A stretch of 64,000 nucleotides of DNA, from contig NZ_CP053746.1 of NCBI RefSeq assembly GCF_013201545.1, positions 3,065,001-3,129,000 on the forward strand, read 5' to 3'. Made by a program: the position numbers and the translations under genes. The DNA is from Pseudomonas graminis (GTDB lineage: Bacteria; Pseudomonadota; Gammaproteobacteria; Pseudomonadales; Pseudomonadaceae). Shown here piece by piece: positions 28,092-36,000 of the stretch; position 1 is the stretch's first letter; every line of letters starts with the position of its first letter. Below the pieces are notes generated by a model. The model worked only from the letters and a program-made list of their open reading frames with translations. It ran no database searches and was not told the DNA's origin.

Positions 28092-28883
28092 ATGAACCTG
28101 AATGAACCCCGCGATCTGGCGCCGTTGCTCGAAGCGTTTCTGCTCGCCTCCGGAAAACCGCAATCCCTGGAGCGCCTCTATGAGCTGTTCGAAGAGGGCG
28201 AGCGGCCCGAACCGCCGGTGTTCAAAAAGGCGCTGACGTTACTGGGCAAGTCCTGCGACAACCGCGCCTTTGAACTGAAAGAAGTCGCCACCGGCTATCG
28301 CTTGCAGATCCGCGAGAAGTTCGCGCCCTGGGTCGGGCGTCTGTGGGAAGAACGGCCCCAGCGTTATTCACGGGCCCTGCTGGAAACCATGGCGCTTATC
28401 GCCTATCGCCAGCCGATCACCCGGGGCGAGATCGAGGACGTGCGCGGCGTCGCGGTCAATACCAACATCGTCAAGACCCTGATGGAGCGCGAGTGGATCA
28501 GGATCGTCGGTTACCGCGACGTGCCCGGCAAGCCTGCGATGTTCGCCACCACCAAAGCCTTTCTTGATCATTTCAACCTGAAGAACCTCGACGAACTGCC
28601 GCCGCTGGCCGACTTGCGCGAGATGGAAACCGAGCCGGTGCTGGAATTCGACGACGCGCCAGTGCCTGCGCATTTGCAGGCGTTGGCCGATGCCAGCCTG
28701 GAAGTTGATCCCGACGCAGAGCCTGAAACCCCTCGGGATGAGACCAGTTTCCGCAGCCTGCTGGCCGAGTTGGATACCATGGAGCAGGGCCTGAAAATCG
28801 ACTTCGACGATTTATTGCTCGATGAGGCCGATAAAGAGTCTGAATTGGAAGAACCGCCGCAGGACGATGAAGATCCGCGGTGA
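28092..28883 (+). CDS. scpB: Segregation and condensation protein B
   Basis: The winged-helix partner of ScpA in the SMC complex. Motifs: LLEAFLLASGKPQSLERLYELF, YSRALLETMALIAYRQPITRGEIEDVRGVAVNTNIVKTL and VPGKPAMFATTKAFLDHFNLKNLDELPPL. The last ~90 residues are acidic and low in complexity (EADKESELEEPPQDDEDPR), a tail usual in this genus. The gene begins 17 bases after scpA and is followed by the DUF1289 gene. Confidence 0.95.
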   Translation: MNLNEPRDLAPLLEAFLLASGKPQSLERLYELFEEGERPEPPVFKKALTLLGKSCDNRAFELKEVATGYRLQIREKFAPWVGRLWEERPQRYSRALLETMALIAYRQPITRGEIEDVRGVAVNTNIVKTLMEREWIRIVGYRDVPGKPAMFATTKAFLDHFNLKNLDELPPLADLREMETEPVLEFDDAPVPAHLQALADASLEVDPDAEPETPRDETSFRSLLAELDTMEQGLKIDFDDLLLDEADKESELEEPPQDDEDPR

Positions 28884-28936
28884 CGATGGCTGCGGCGGAA
28901 ATGTCCGCAGCCCCAATTCCTCACTCAGGCGAACCC

Positions 28937-29125
28937 ATGAGCACCAAGAATCCCTGCATCAGCCTCTGCAAGTTCGACGAAGAGATTTGCCTCGGCTGCG
29001 GTCGTAGCAAGCGCGAGATCAAATCCTGGAAGAAGATGGAAAAGGACGAAAAGCGCTCGGTGCTCGCCGAATCGGCCCTTCGGCTGATCAAGCTCAAGGG
29101 CGCCAGTCGGCGGAAAAAGAAGTGA
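28937..29125 (+). CDS. DUF1289 domain protein (Cys-rich, 62 aa)
   Basis: A small basic protein with four Cys in the DUF1289 arrangement CISLCKFDEEICLGCGR, suggesting a metal site (zinc or iron-sulfur; not known). The C-terminus is strongly basic (KGASRRKKK). The ATG at 28937 is used; an in-frame upstream start at 28880 overlaps scpB and lacks conservation. The scpAB-DUF1289-rluB order is a standing arrangement in Pseudomonas. The ORF is followed by about 210 bases before rluB. Confidence 0.9.
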   Translation: MSTKNPCISLCKFDEEICLGCGRSKREIKSWKKMEKDEKRSVLAESALRLIKLKGASRRKKK

Positions 29126-29338
29126 GCCTGATTTTTTCACCTAGTCTTTGATGCGCAACGCGCGTCAGGCGCGTATGATTCGCGACCTTTTGGCGATCCA
29201 CACGCGCCAGGGATTTCAGTTTTCTGCCCGTTCCGCTTCAGAGTTGTTCTGATCCGGAGCCGCTCTCGTCCAGAGAGCCGGGCCACAGGCCATGCCCACT
29301 CGCGCATGCCCTGATTCGACACACCGGGAGGTGCCCAG

Positions 29339-30571
29339 ATGAGTGAACAAGACAAGCAAGACAAAGAGATCGGCCCAGCAGGCGAAAAACTGCAGAAGGT
29401 CCTGGCGCGCATTGGCGTCGGTTCCCGTCGCGACGTTGAAGCCTGGATCGGCGAAGGCCGCATCAAGGTCAACGGCGTTCAGGCCACGCTCGGTCAGCGC
29501 GTTGACCTGCACGACGCCATCACGGTCGACGGTCGCGTGATCCGCCGCGAAGAAGCCGCCGAAACCGTTCGCCGCGTCGTCATGTACAACAAGCCGGATG
29601 GTGAAATCTGCACCCGTGACGACCCTGAAGGCCGTCCGACTGTATTTGATCGCCTGCCGCGCCCGAAAGAAGGCCGCTGGATCAATATCGGTCGTCTGGA
29701 CATCAACACCACCGGCCTGCTGATGTTCACCACCGACGGTGAACTGGCCAACCGCCTGATGCACCCCTCGTTCGAGATGGACCGCGAGTACGCCGTGCGC
29801 GTCCGTGGCGAAGTCGACGACGACATGCTGGCGCGCCTGAAGGCTGGCGTGGTGCTGGAAGACGGCCCTGCGCGTTTCACCGACATTCAGCAGGCGCCGG
29901 GTGGCGAAGGCTTCAACCACTGGTACCACTGTGTGGTCATGGAAGGCCGCAACCGTGAAGTTCGCCGGTTGTGGGAATCCCAGGGGTTGGTGGTCAGCCG
30001 CCTGAAGCGCGTGCGTTTCGGTCCGGTGTTCCTCAATTCCGACCTGCCAATGGGTCGCTGGCGCGAAATGAGCCAGCAGGAAGTCGACATCCTCAGTGCC
30101 GAGGTCGGCCTGACGCCGGTCGCGATGCCGCAGATGACCGCCAAGACCAAAGACAAGCTGGAGCGTTTGCAGCGCCAGTCGTCCCGTCCGTTGGGCAAAG
30201 GCGAGCGTGTGCGTCAGGTTCGTCCGGCCAAGGATGCGGTGTCTCCGGATCGTCCGGCCCGCGAGCCGCGTCTTGCGGATGGCGAGCGCCCGGCGCGCAA
30301 ACCTGCGGAAAGCGGTCGTCCGGCGCGCACCCCGCGTCCGGCCATCGGTGGTCGTGGCGACACTGCCCGTGGCGACAGCGCCCGCAGCGAAAGCGGTCGT
30401 GGCACGCCGGTGGCGGAACGTCCGAGCGACATGAACAAGCGTCCTGCCAAGCCGAAGCCTTCGCGTCCCGGCATCGGTCTGGTGGACGACAAGACCCCGT
30501 CCGGCAAACGCCGCGGCCCGCCAAGCGGCTCCGGTCAGCGTCCAGGCTTCGGTCGTCGCAAGCCTGAGTAA
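29339..30571 (+). CDS. rluB: 23S rRNA pseudouridine(2605) synthase RluB
   Basis: Isomerises U2605 of 23S rRNA. The N-terminal S4 RNA-binding domain (about residues 13-75: EKLQKVLARIGVGSRRDVEAWI) precedes the RsuA-family catalytic domain with GRLDINTTGLLMFTTDGELANRLMHP, where the Asp of GRLD is the nucleophile. VVMEGRNREVRRLWESQGLVVSRL is also present. The last ~140 residues are a disordered Arg/Pro/Gly-rich tail (RPARxPR repeats), longer than in E. coli RluB. A strong terminator follows at 30608-30639. Confidence 0.96.
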   Translation: MSEQDKQDKEIGPAGEKLQKVLARIGVGSRRDVEAWIGEGRIKVNGVQATLGQRVDLHDAITVDGRVIRREEAAETVRRVVMYNKPDGEICTRDDPEGRPTVFDRLPRPKEGRWINIGRLDINTTGLLMFTTDGELANRLMHPSFEMDREYAVRVRGEVDDDMLARLKAGVVLEDGPARFTDIQQAPGGEGFNHWYHCVVMEGRNREVRRLWESQGLVVSRLKRVRFGPVFLNSDLPMGRWREMSQQEVDILSAEVGLTPVAMPQMTAKTKDKLERLQRQSSRPLGKGERVRQVRPAKDAVSPDRPAREPRLADGERPARKPAESGRPARTPRPAIGGRGDTARGDSARSESGRGTPVAERPSDMNKRPAKPKPSRPGIGLVDDKTPSGKRRGPPSGSGQRPGFGRRKPE

Positions 30572-30607
30572 CGGCGTTGTGAAACACTGACAGCGGTCTG
30601 CACTACG

Positions 30608-30639
30608 AAAAACGCCAGTCGAGAGACTGGCGTTTTTTT
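30608..30639 (+). terminator. Rho-independent terminator of rluB
   Basis: Stem AACGCCAGTC (30611-30620), loop GAGA, AGACTGGCGTT return arm and a run of seven T. The run of A before the stem gives a weaker terminator on the minus strand, for the M29-family gene that ends at 30655. Confidence 0.92.
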
Positions 30640-30654
30640 ATACGCGCTTATGAG

Positions 30655-31623
30655 TCAGACGACGTAGGCGGTCCCATCGAACACCACGCGCTTGTCCACG
30701 GCCAGTGAACCGCTGTTGAAGATCAGGTCCATGTGATGGCTGCCCTTGGCGCCGCCGCCCAGGCCCAGATGCAGCCCGCAGTGACGCTCTTCGAACCCCG
30801 CGTTGCGCGCGTACAGCTGACTGACGCCTTCGTTGGTGCCGATCCCCAGTTCTTCGATGCGCCGGTTCGAAGGATTGGCGTCCAGGTACTTATTGAAGTC
30901 ATGCTCCAGCCCCGGTACGTCAGTAGCGATGCGGGTCACCACGGAGTTCTCGATCCACAGTTCCAGTGGCGATTCGATGATCCCGTACTTGCGCGCGAAA
31001 GGGATGGTGCTGAGAAAGGTGCCGAGGAACCGCACATGACCGTTGATGGATTCGCTGTGGGTGGCGATCTCACCGGGTGCCAGGTCGTAGTTGCCGACGC
31101 CGTTGATGTTGGTCCACTTCTTCAGTTCGCGCAGCGGTGCCTCGAAGTACGAGCCGTGCTCGTCACTGAAGCTGAGGGTCTCGCCTTCGTTCATGGTGTC
31201 GATCAACGCCGCATTCAGCTGCGCGATGCGCTCTGGCTCAACGCTGAACGTGTCGTAGAAATAGTCGCCGTAATCCTTGAACAGCAGAGACTTCTTCCAC
31301 TGCGCCGACATCACCTCCTGCAACTGACGAATGAAAGCCGGTCCTTCGGCGCGCGGGTTGGGCAGCGTTGAGGAATCGTAGAACAGGACATAGAGATCGG
31401 AATGGGTGATGGCTTCTGTCAGTTCGCCGACCGGGGTGGTGTCCAGCGGCATAGTGCTGAACCGGAAGAAATCCCGCGCCGTAGCGCTTTCGATGATGCC
31501 ATTGACGATGCTGCGGTATTCCGGGGTATGGGCCAGTAGTACTTGGGGAGTGTTCATGCCGGCGATGGCGGGGTGGCGTTGCAGGTAATACAGGAAATGT
31601 TCGATTGCGCTGCTGTTATCCAT
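30655..31623 (-). CDS. M29/COG2309-family metalloenzyme (aminopeptidase T / NicX-like fold), 322 aa
   Basis: Resembles the COG2309 superfamily, which holds M29 aminopeptidases and the Fe(II) dioxygenase NicX. The C-terminal part carries ERHCGLHLGLGGGAKGSHHMDLIF with His281, His285, His297 and Asp299; the H-x-D pair is the family's metal-binding motif. ELWIENSVVTRIATD (about residues 223-237) and ELGIGTNEGVSQL are also family-like. The protein is about 50-90 residues shorter than classical M29 peptidases. No signal peptide. It follows a 45-codon ORF across a terminator-like hairpin, which suggests the small peptide could be its substrate. Whether it is a peptidase or an oxygenase cannot be decided from sequence. 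Confidence 0.75.
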   Translation of the reverse strand: MDNSSAIEHFLYYLQRHPAIAGMNTPQVLLAHTPEYRSIVNGIIESATARDFFRFSTMPLDTTPVGELTEAITHSDLYVLFYDSSTLPNPRAEGPAFIRQLQEVMSAQWKKSLLFKDYGDYFYDTFSVEPERIAQLNAALIDTMNEGETLSFSDEHGSYFEAPLRELKKWTNINGVGNYDLAPGEIATHSESINGHVRFLGTFLSTIPFARKYGIIESPLELWIENSVVTRIATDVPGLEHDFNKYLDANPSNRRIEELGIGTNEGVSQLYARNAGFEERHCGLHLGLGGGAKGSHHMDLIFNSGSLAVDKRVVFDGTAYVV

Positions 31624-31646
31624 AGTGCGCTCCGCTCCGAATGCTT

Positions 31647-31683
31647 AAAACAAGAGGGCGAACGCGTTAGCCACGTTCGCCCT
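31647..31683 (-). terminator. Terminator/attenuator hairpin between the 45-codon ORF and the M29-family gene
   Basis: A perfect 10-bp stem (AGGGCGAACG at 31655-31664 with CGTTCGCCCT at 31674-31683) and a 9-base loop, followed on the minus strand by CTTGTTTTAAG. The T-tract is interrupted, so partial read-through into the M29-family gene is likely. This would give much more transcript for the small ORF than for the enzyme. Confidence 0.75.
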
Positions 31684-31692
31684 TCAGCTGTT

Positions 31693-31830
31693 TTAGAACG
31701 GCCACATCGCGGTGCCAAACGGCACGACGGCGTCAGCCTGCATCATTTCCACAGCGGCATCATGAGTCGGTGCTTCAAACCAATCGTCCAATTGCAGTTC
31801 TTCTTCCAGAGCCAGTTCAACTGTTTGCAT
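31693..31830 (-). CDS. Small ORF, 45 aa, candidate peptide precursor
   Basis: Not recognised. Minus-strand ATG at 31830 with a strong ribosome-binding site (CTCAGGAGATTCACCT before ATG). The N-terminal half is acidic and helical (MQTVELALEEELQLDDWFE), followed by a middle APTHDAAVEMMQADAVV and a C-terminal tail PFGTAMWPF rich in Pro, Phe and Trp. That leader-like/core-like division, the terminator-like hairpin after it and the downstream M29/NicX-type gene resemble a ribosomally made, modified peptide locus. It has no Cys, so lanthipeptide or disulfide chemistry is unlikely. It could also be an ordinary small regulatory protein. Confidence 0.7.
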   Translation of the reverse strand: MQTVELALEEELQLDDWFEAPTHDAAVEMMQADAVVPFGTAMWPF

Positions 31831-32314
31831 AGGTGAATCTCCTGAGAATGACGTACTTGCCGAATGCAGCGAGGACGAAAGGGCATCGCCTTAAGTCCTC
31901 GTCATGGAAGCACACTGACCTTCGTGGCCAGCAAGCACTGAAAAAACTAGTGCAATAACCGGAGTGTTGCAAAATAAAAAAGGGGAGATAAATGCTGGCA
32001 TTTCGCCGGAATTATCGAAACTTCCTGCGAAAACAACGTTAGGGAGCTTTCGATTTCGGGGAATTATTTTTGCGACAGAATTGTGTCGGCAGAGTGATTG
32101 AGAGCCCAGTCAATAACAGATTCCCGGCTAAAACCGGTCCTACTCTTCCGCGCAATCCGGTGTGAGCGGTGTACAATGCGCGCCCGTTTTTTCTGTGATC
32201 CACCGGCGTATGGACGCCAATCCCTCGGGGTTACCCACTCCGTTTCCCTCCGCCGCGTCATGAGCGCGTCGGGTTCGATTCCGTCACAGACAAGCGCGCC
32301 AAGGTGGTTTGCCA
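31831..32314. other. AT-richer intergenic region between the small ORF and the permease
   Basis: No gene seen. The region must hold the promoter of the 45-codon ORF (minus) and of the permease (plus). It contains a hairpin with a 7-bp outer stem (CGAGGAC at 31870-31876 with GTCCTCG at 31895-31901) that would lie in the leader of the small ORF transcript. An AT-rich stretch lies at 31970-32090, and a single REP core (TTCCCGGCTAAAACCGGTCCTA) at 32121-32142. The composition is clearly more AT-rich than the neighbouring genes. Confidence 0.6.
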
Positions 32315-33739
32315 ATGAGTGAAAACATGTCCCATTCGGGTGACTTGAAGCGTGGTCTGAAGAACCGACACATCCAGCTGATCGCCCTCGGTGGCGCGAT
32401 CGGCACGGGTCTGTTTCTGGGCTCGGCAGGGGTGCTGAAGTCCGCTGGCCCGTCGATGATCCTTGGCTACGCCGTCTGCGGCTTCATCGCCTTCATGATC
32501 ATGCGCCAGCTGGGCGAGATGATCGTCGAAGAGCCGGTGGCCGGGTCGTTCAGCCATTTCGCCCACAAATACTGGGGCGGCTTTGCCGGCTTCCTGTCGG
32601 GCTGGAACTGCTGGGTTTTGTACATTCTGGTGGGCATGTCCGAGCTGACCGCCGTCGGCAAATACATTCAGTACTGGTGGCCCGAAGTCCCTGCGTGGGC
32701 CTCGGCAGCCGTGTTCTTCGTGATGATCAACGTCATTAACCTGGCCAATGTGAAAGTCTTCGGCGAGGCCGAATTCTGGTTCGCGATCATCAAGGTCGTG
32801 GCGATCCTGGGGATGATCGCCCTGGGCAGTTATCTGCTGGTGAGCGGCGAGGGTGGCCCGCAAGCGTCGGTGAGCAATCTGTGGGATCGGGGTGGCTTCT
32901 TCCCCCATGGCGTGAGCGGGCTCGTCATGGCGCTGGCGTTCATCATGTTCTCGTTCGGGGGCCTGGAAATGCTCGGCTTCACCGCTGCGGAAGCGGACCA
33001 GCCGCGCACCATCATTCCGAAGGCCATCAACCAGGTCATCTACCGGATTCTGATTTTCTACATCGGCTCGCTGGTGGTGCTGCTGTCACTGACGCCGTGG
33101 GACGCCTTGCTGGTCGACCTCAATGCGTCCGGCGATGCCTACAGCGGCAGCCCGTTCGTGCATGTTTTCTCGATGCTGGGCAGCACAACGGCGGCGCACA
33201 TTCTTAACTTCGTCGTGCTGACGGCGGCTTTGTCGGTCTACAACAGCGGCACTTATTGCAACGCACGCATGCTGTTCGGCATGGCCGAGCAGGGCGATGC
33301 GCCGCAGTCACTGGCGCGGGTCGACAGTCGGGGTGTTCCGGTGCGGGCGATTCTGGTGTCGGCGGCGGTGACGCTGATTGCTGTGCTGCTCAACTACCTG
33401 ATGCCGCAAAACGCCCTCGAGCTGTTGATGTCGCTGGTGGTCGCGACGCTGGTGATCAACTGGGCGATGATCAGCTATTCCCACCTCAAATTCCGCCAAC
33501 ACCTGAGCCGCATCGGCCAGCAGCCGTTGTTCAAGGCGCTGTGGTACCCGTATGGCAACTACGTCTGTCTGGCGTTTGTGGTGCTGATTCTGGGGATCAT
33601 GCTGATGATTCCCGGCATCCGGGTTTCGGTGTACGCGATCCCGGTCTGGCTGGCGGCGATGTGGGTGTTCTACCTGATCAAGAACAAGCGCCGGGCCAAC
33701 AGCGAGTCGATGGCCCAGCGCACGTCGATCATCAAATGA
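32315..33739 (+). CDS. aroP: Amino acid permease (APC/AAT family), probable aromatic amino acid permease
   Basis: A 474-residue secondary transporter with 12 predicted helices. The first carries the AAT signature RHIQLIALGGAIGTGLFLGSA, then PSMILGYAVCGFIAFMIMRQLGEM and EFWFAIIKVVAILGMIALG. It is closest in pattern to the AroP/PheP/GabP/ProY group. The position about 2 kb from phhCBA suggests aromatic amino acid uptake, as for aroP2 of the P. aeruginosa phh region. Substrate assignment is inference, so GABA or another neutral amino acid remains possible. Start ATG 32315 rather than 32309 by RBS spacing (AAGGTGG). Confidence 0.8.
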   Translation: MSENMSHSGDLKRGLKNRHIQLIALGGAIGTGLFLGSAGVLKSAGPSMILGYAVCGFIAFMIMRQLGEMIVEEPVAGSFSHFAHKYWGGFAGFLSGWNCWVLYILVGMSELTAVGKYIQYWWPEVPAWASAAVFFVMINVINLANVKVFGEAEFWFAIIKVVAILGMIALGSYLLVSGEGGPQASVSNLWDRGGFFPHGVSGLVMALAFIMFSFGGLEMLGFTAAEADQPRTIIPKAINQVIYRILIFYIGSLVVLLSLTPWDALLVDLNASGDAYSGSPFVHVFSMLGSTTAAHILNFVVLTAALSVYNSGTYCNARMLFGMAEQGDAPQSLARVDSRGVPVRAILVSAAVTLIAVLLNYLMPQNALELLMSLVVATLVINWAMISYSHLKFRQHLSRIGQQPLFKALWYPYGNYVCLAFVVLILGIMLMIPGIRVSVYAIPVWLAAMWVFYLIKNKRRANSESMAQRTSIIK

Positions 33740-33792
33740 GGCGAGAGCCGCCGGTGAAATCGCGGCGGCTTTGAACCAGGACATAGGTTGCA

Positions 33793-34206
33793 ATGCTGAT
33801 CATCTCCAACAACATCCATCTGCCGGACAGCGACGTCGAGCTGACCGCCATCCGTGCCCAGGGTGCGGGTGGTCAGAACGTCAACAAGGTTTCCAGCGCC
33901 ATGCACCTGCGCTTCGACATCAACGCCTCGTCGCTGCCGCCGTTCTACAAGGAACGACTTCTGGCGCTGCGTGACAGTCGTATCACCAGCGACGGCGTGC
34001 TCGTCATCAAAGCGCAGCAGTACCGGACGCAGGAACAGAACCGTGCCGATGCGCTGGAGCGTTTGAGTGAGCTGATCGTCAGTGCGGGGAAGGTCGAGAA
34101 GAAGCGTCGGCCGACCAAACCGACCCTGGGCTCGAAGACCCGCCGGCTGGAATCAAAGACCAAGCGCGGGTCGATCAAGGCAGGGCGGGGCAAGGTCGAT
34201 TTTTAA
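33793..34206 (+). CDS. arfB: Alternative ribosome-rescue aminoacyl-tRNA hydrolase ArfB (YaeJ)
   Basis: Rescues stalled ribosomes by hydrolysing peptidyl-tRNA without a stop codon. The GGQ motif is seen in [21 protein letters not shown] (about residues 20-40). The C-terminal tail is strongly basic ([32 protein letters not shown]) and in ArfB enters the empty mRNA channel. The length of 137 aa is normal. It lacks the codon-recognition domains of RF1/RF2. Follows the permease gene by 53 bases; convergent with the MFS gene. Confidence 0.96.
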   Translation: MLIISNNIHLPDSDVELTAIRAQGAGGQNVNKVSSAMHLRFDINASSLPPFYKERLLALRDSRITSDGVLVIKAQQYRTQEQNRADALERLSELIVSAGKVEKKRRPTKPTLGSKTRRLESKTKRGSIKAGRGKVDF

Positions 34207-34221
34207 ACAGCGTTGACGTGA

Positions 34222-35442
34222 TCAGCTGGTGACCGGCTTTTCCCGAGTCCTGTTCGCGTGCTTGTACAGATACACACTCAGCCCCAGCCCGCTCACCGAA
34301 GCCAACGCGGCGAACAGGAAGATCGACGCAAAGCCGAAACCTGCCGCCACGGCGCCCGCCACCGGCCCGGTAATTCCCAGCGACAGGTCGATGAACAGCG
34401 AATAAGCCCCCACTGCCGCACCGCGACTGGCCGGCGGAACCAGATTGACTGCTTCGACGCCGAGCGCCGGGAACACCAGCGAGAAGCCGAAGCCAGTCAG
34501 CGCCGCACCGGCCAGCGCCAGATTCGGGTTGGGCGCCAGCCACAGCAGCAGCAACCCCAACGTCTCCACTGACAGGCAGGCAATCGCCACGCGGAAGCCG
34601 CCGATGCGGTTGATCAGGTTGCCGAACAGCAGGCGTGCGCCGATGAAACAGGCGCCGAACAGGCTCAGGCACAACACCGCATTCGGCCAGGTGTGGCTGG
34701 CGTAATACAGGGTGATAAACGTCGCGATGGTGCCGAAGCCGATCGAACCCAGCGCCAGCCCGGTGCCGTGGGGCAGCACACGCCCTAGCACGTGAAGGAA
34801 GGGCAAACGTTCCCCATGCACCAGCGGCGCCGGGGTTTTCTTCCAGGCCAGGGAAATCCCCAGCGCCGCCAGCAGCATGATACTGACGCCCATGCTCCAC
34901 AGCCCCAGCGCGCTGACCAGCAGCACACCCAGTGGCGCGCCGATGGCCAGTGCGCCGTAGCTGGCGATACCGTTCCAGGAAATCACTTTGGCCGTGTTGG
35001 CAGCGCCGACGCGGCCGATGCCCCAGCCAATCGAGCCGGAGCCAACCAGACTTTCTGCGCTGCCGAGCACCAGACGGCCCACGAACAAGCTGACCAGACT
35101 GACCATCGGCCAGGCGTCGAGCCAGTCGGCGAGGAGCATGAACACGCCGCTCAACCCGCAGCCGAACAGGCCGATGATGACGGCCTTTTTCGGGCCTCGG
35201 GTGTCGATGAAGCGCCCGGCAAAGGGGCGGCTGAGCAGTGTGGCGAGGTATTGCACGCTGATGACCAGCCCGGCGGCCACCGCGCCGAAGCCTAGGTCGG
35301 TGTGCACATAGCCCGGCAATACGGCCAGCGGGATACCGATGTTCAGGTAGCCGATGAAGGTGAACAGCACGATGGAAACAACCTGCAGCGTGACAGCCAT
35401 AGGACGTTGAGGGGCAGCGCTCGAAGCGTCTGGCATGGGCAT
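34222..35442 (-). CDS. Major facilitator superfamily transporter (YhhS-like)
   Basis: A 406-residue protein with 12 predicted helices in two halves. Motif A is visible as [17 protein letters not shown] after helix 2 and in weaker form in the second half ([14 protein letters not shown]). The overall pattern matches the YhhS/YfcJ-type exporters. Start ATG 35442 ([14 protein letters not shown]); the upstream extension to 35538 is rich in unlikely residues. Substrate unknown. It stands alone, convergent with arfB. Confidence 0.88.
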   Translation of the reverse strand: MPMPDASSAAPQRPMAVTLQVVSIVLFTFIGYLNIGIPLAVLPGYVHTDLGFGAVAAGLVISVQYLATLLSRPFAGRFIDTRGPKKAVIIGLFGCGLSGVFMLLADWLDAWPMVSLVSLFVGRLVLGSAESLVGSGSIGWGIGRVGAANTAKVISWNGIASYGALAIGAPLGVLLVSALGLWSMGVSIMLLAALGISLAWKKTPAPLVHGERLPFLHVLGRVLPHGTGLALGSIGFGTIATFITLYYASHTWPNAVLCLSLFGACFIGARLLFGNLINRIGGFRVAIACLSVETLGLLLLWLAPNPNLALAGAALTGFGFSLVFPALGVEAVNLVPPASRGAAVGAYSLFIDLSLGITGPVAGAVAAGFGFASIFLFAALASVSGLGLSVYLYKHANRTREKPVTS

Positions 35443-35610
35443 AGATCCACGGTTACGACGGAAATAGAAAGGCGAGGGGGCAATCGGGTTGAAGCGTAGA
35501 CGCTTGAATCCGTGCGAGGGCACATGATAATGAGGCATAGCGGTTCATGGCAGCAGCGGATGGGCGGATCTGATTCGGGGTCAAGCAGAGGTGAAGCCTG
35601 TTGCGAATGA

Positions 35611-35661
35611 TTCAGCCCTTATGGAAATACACCTTGAAGACGCTCTTCCATAGGGGCTGAA
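35611..35661. repeat. Near-perfect inverted repeat downstream of a small ORF
   Basis: TTCAGCCCTTATGGAA (35611-35626) pairs with TTCCATAGGGGCTGAA (35646-35661), 15 of 16 positions, around a 19-base loop. It lies 22 bases beyond the stop codon of the 45-codon ORF at 35683-35820 and may be its transcript end. There is no clear T-tract. Confidence 0.7.
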
Positions 35662-35682
35662 CAGTCAGCGGTAACTCGGCCT

Positions 35683-35820
35683 TCAGCGCGGGCTTTGGGC
35701 TTTGCTGCTGTCGTTACTCTTACCGCTGGCTTTCATCTCGATCGGCTGACCGAGTTCCTGGCGGGCTGCTGCACTTTGCTGGGTTTGGCTTGGGAAGGGG
35801 AAGTTCGGGATTTCATGCAT
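35683..35820 (-). CDS. Small hypothetical protein, 45 aa
   Basis: Not recognised. Minus-strand ATG at 35820 with a good ribosome-binding site (GAGGAG seven bases upstream). The N-terminus is MHEIPNFPFPSQTQQ. The remainder is hydrophilic and Ser/Lys/Gln-rich (ASGKSNDSSKAQSPR at the end), with no signal peptide and no Cys, and is probably disordered. It is between the MFS gene and phhC and is followed by an inverted repeat. It may be a small protein restricted to Pseudomonas. Coding is supported by the RBS and by the downstream structure only. Confidence 0.6.
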   Translation of the reverse strand: MHEIPNFPFPSQTQQSAAARQELGQPIEMKASGKSNDSSKAQSPR

Positions 35821-36000
35821 ATCATCGCTCCTCACAAGTGTGTTGCGGCTGAATTGAACAGCGCGTCTTAAAACGCTCAGGGAGGATACAGCAGTACAAA
35901 TGACAATCAGACTTTTAAATGCGGGCCGCCGGTCATGTAGTGAGCATGGGTTCCTACAACATGCGCGCGGCCCTGAAAAAGTGCGGGAGCGGTGATCGCC

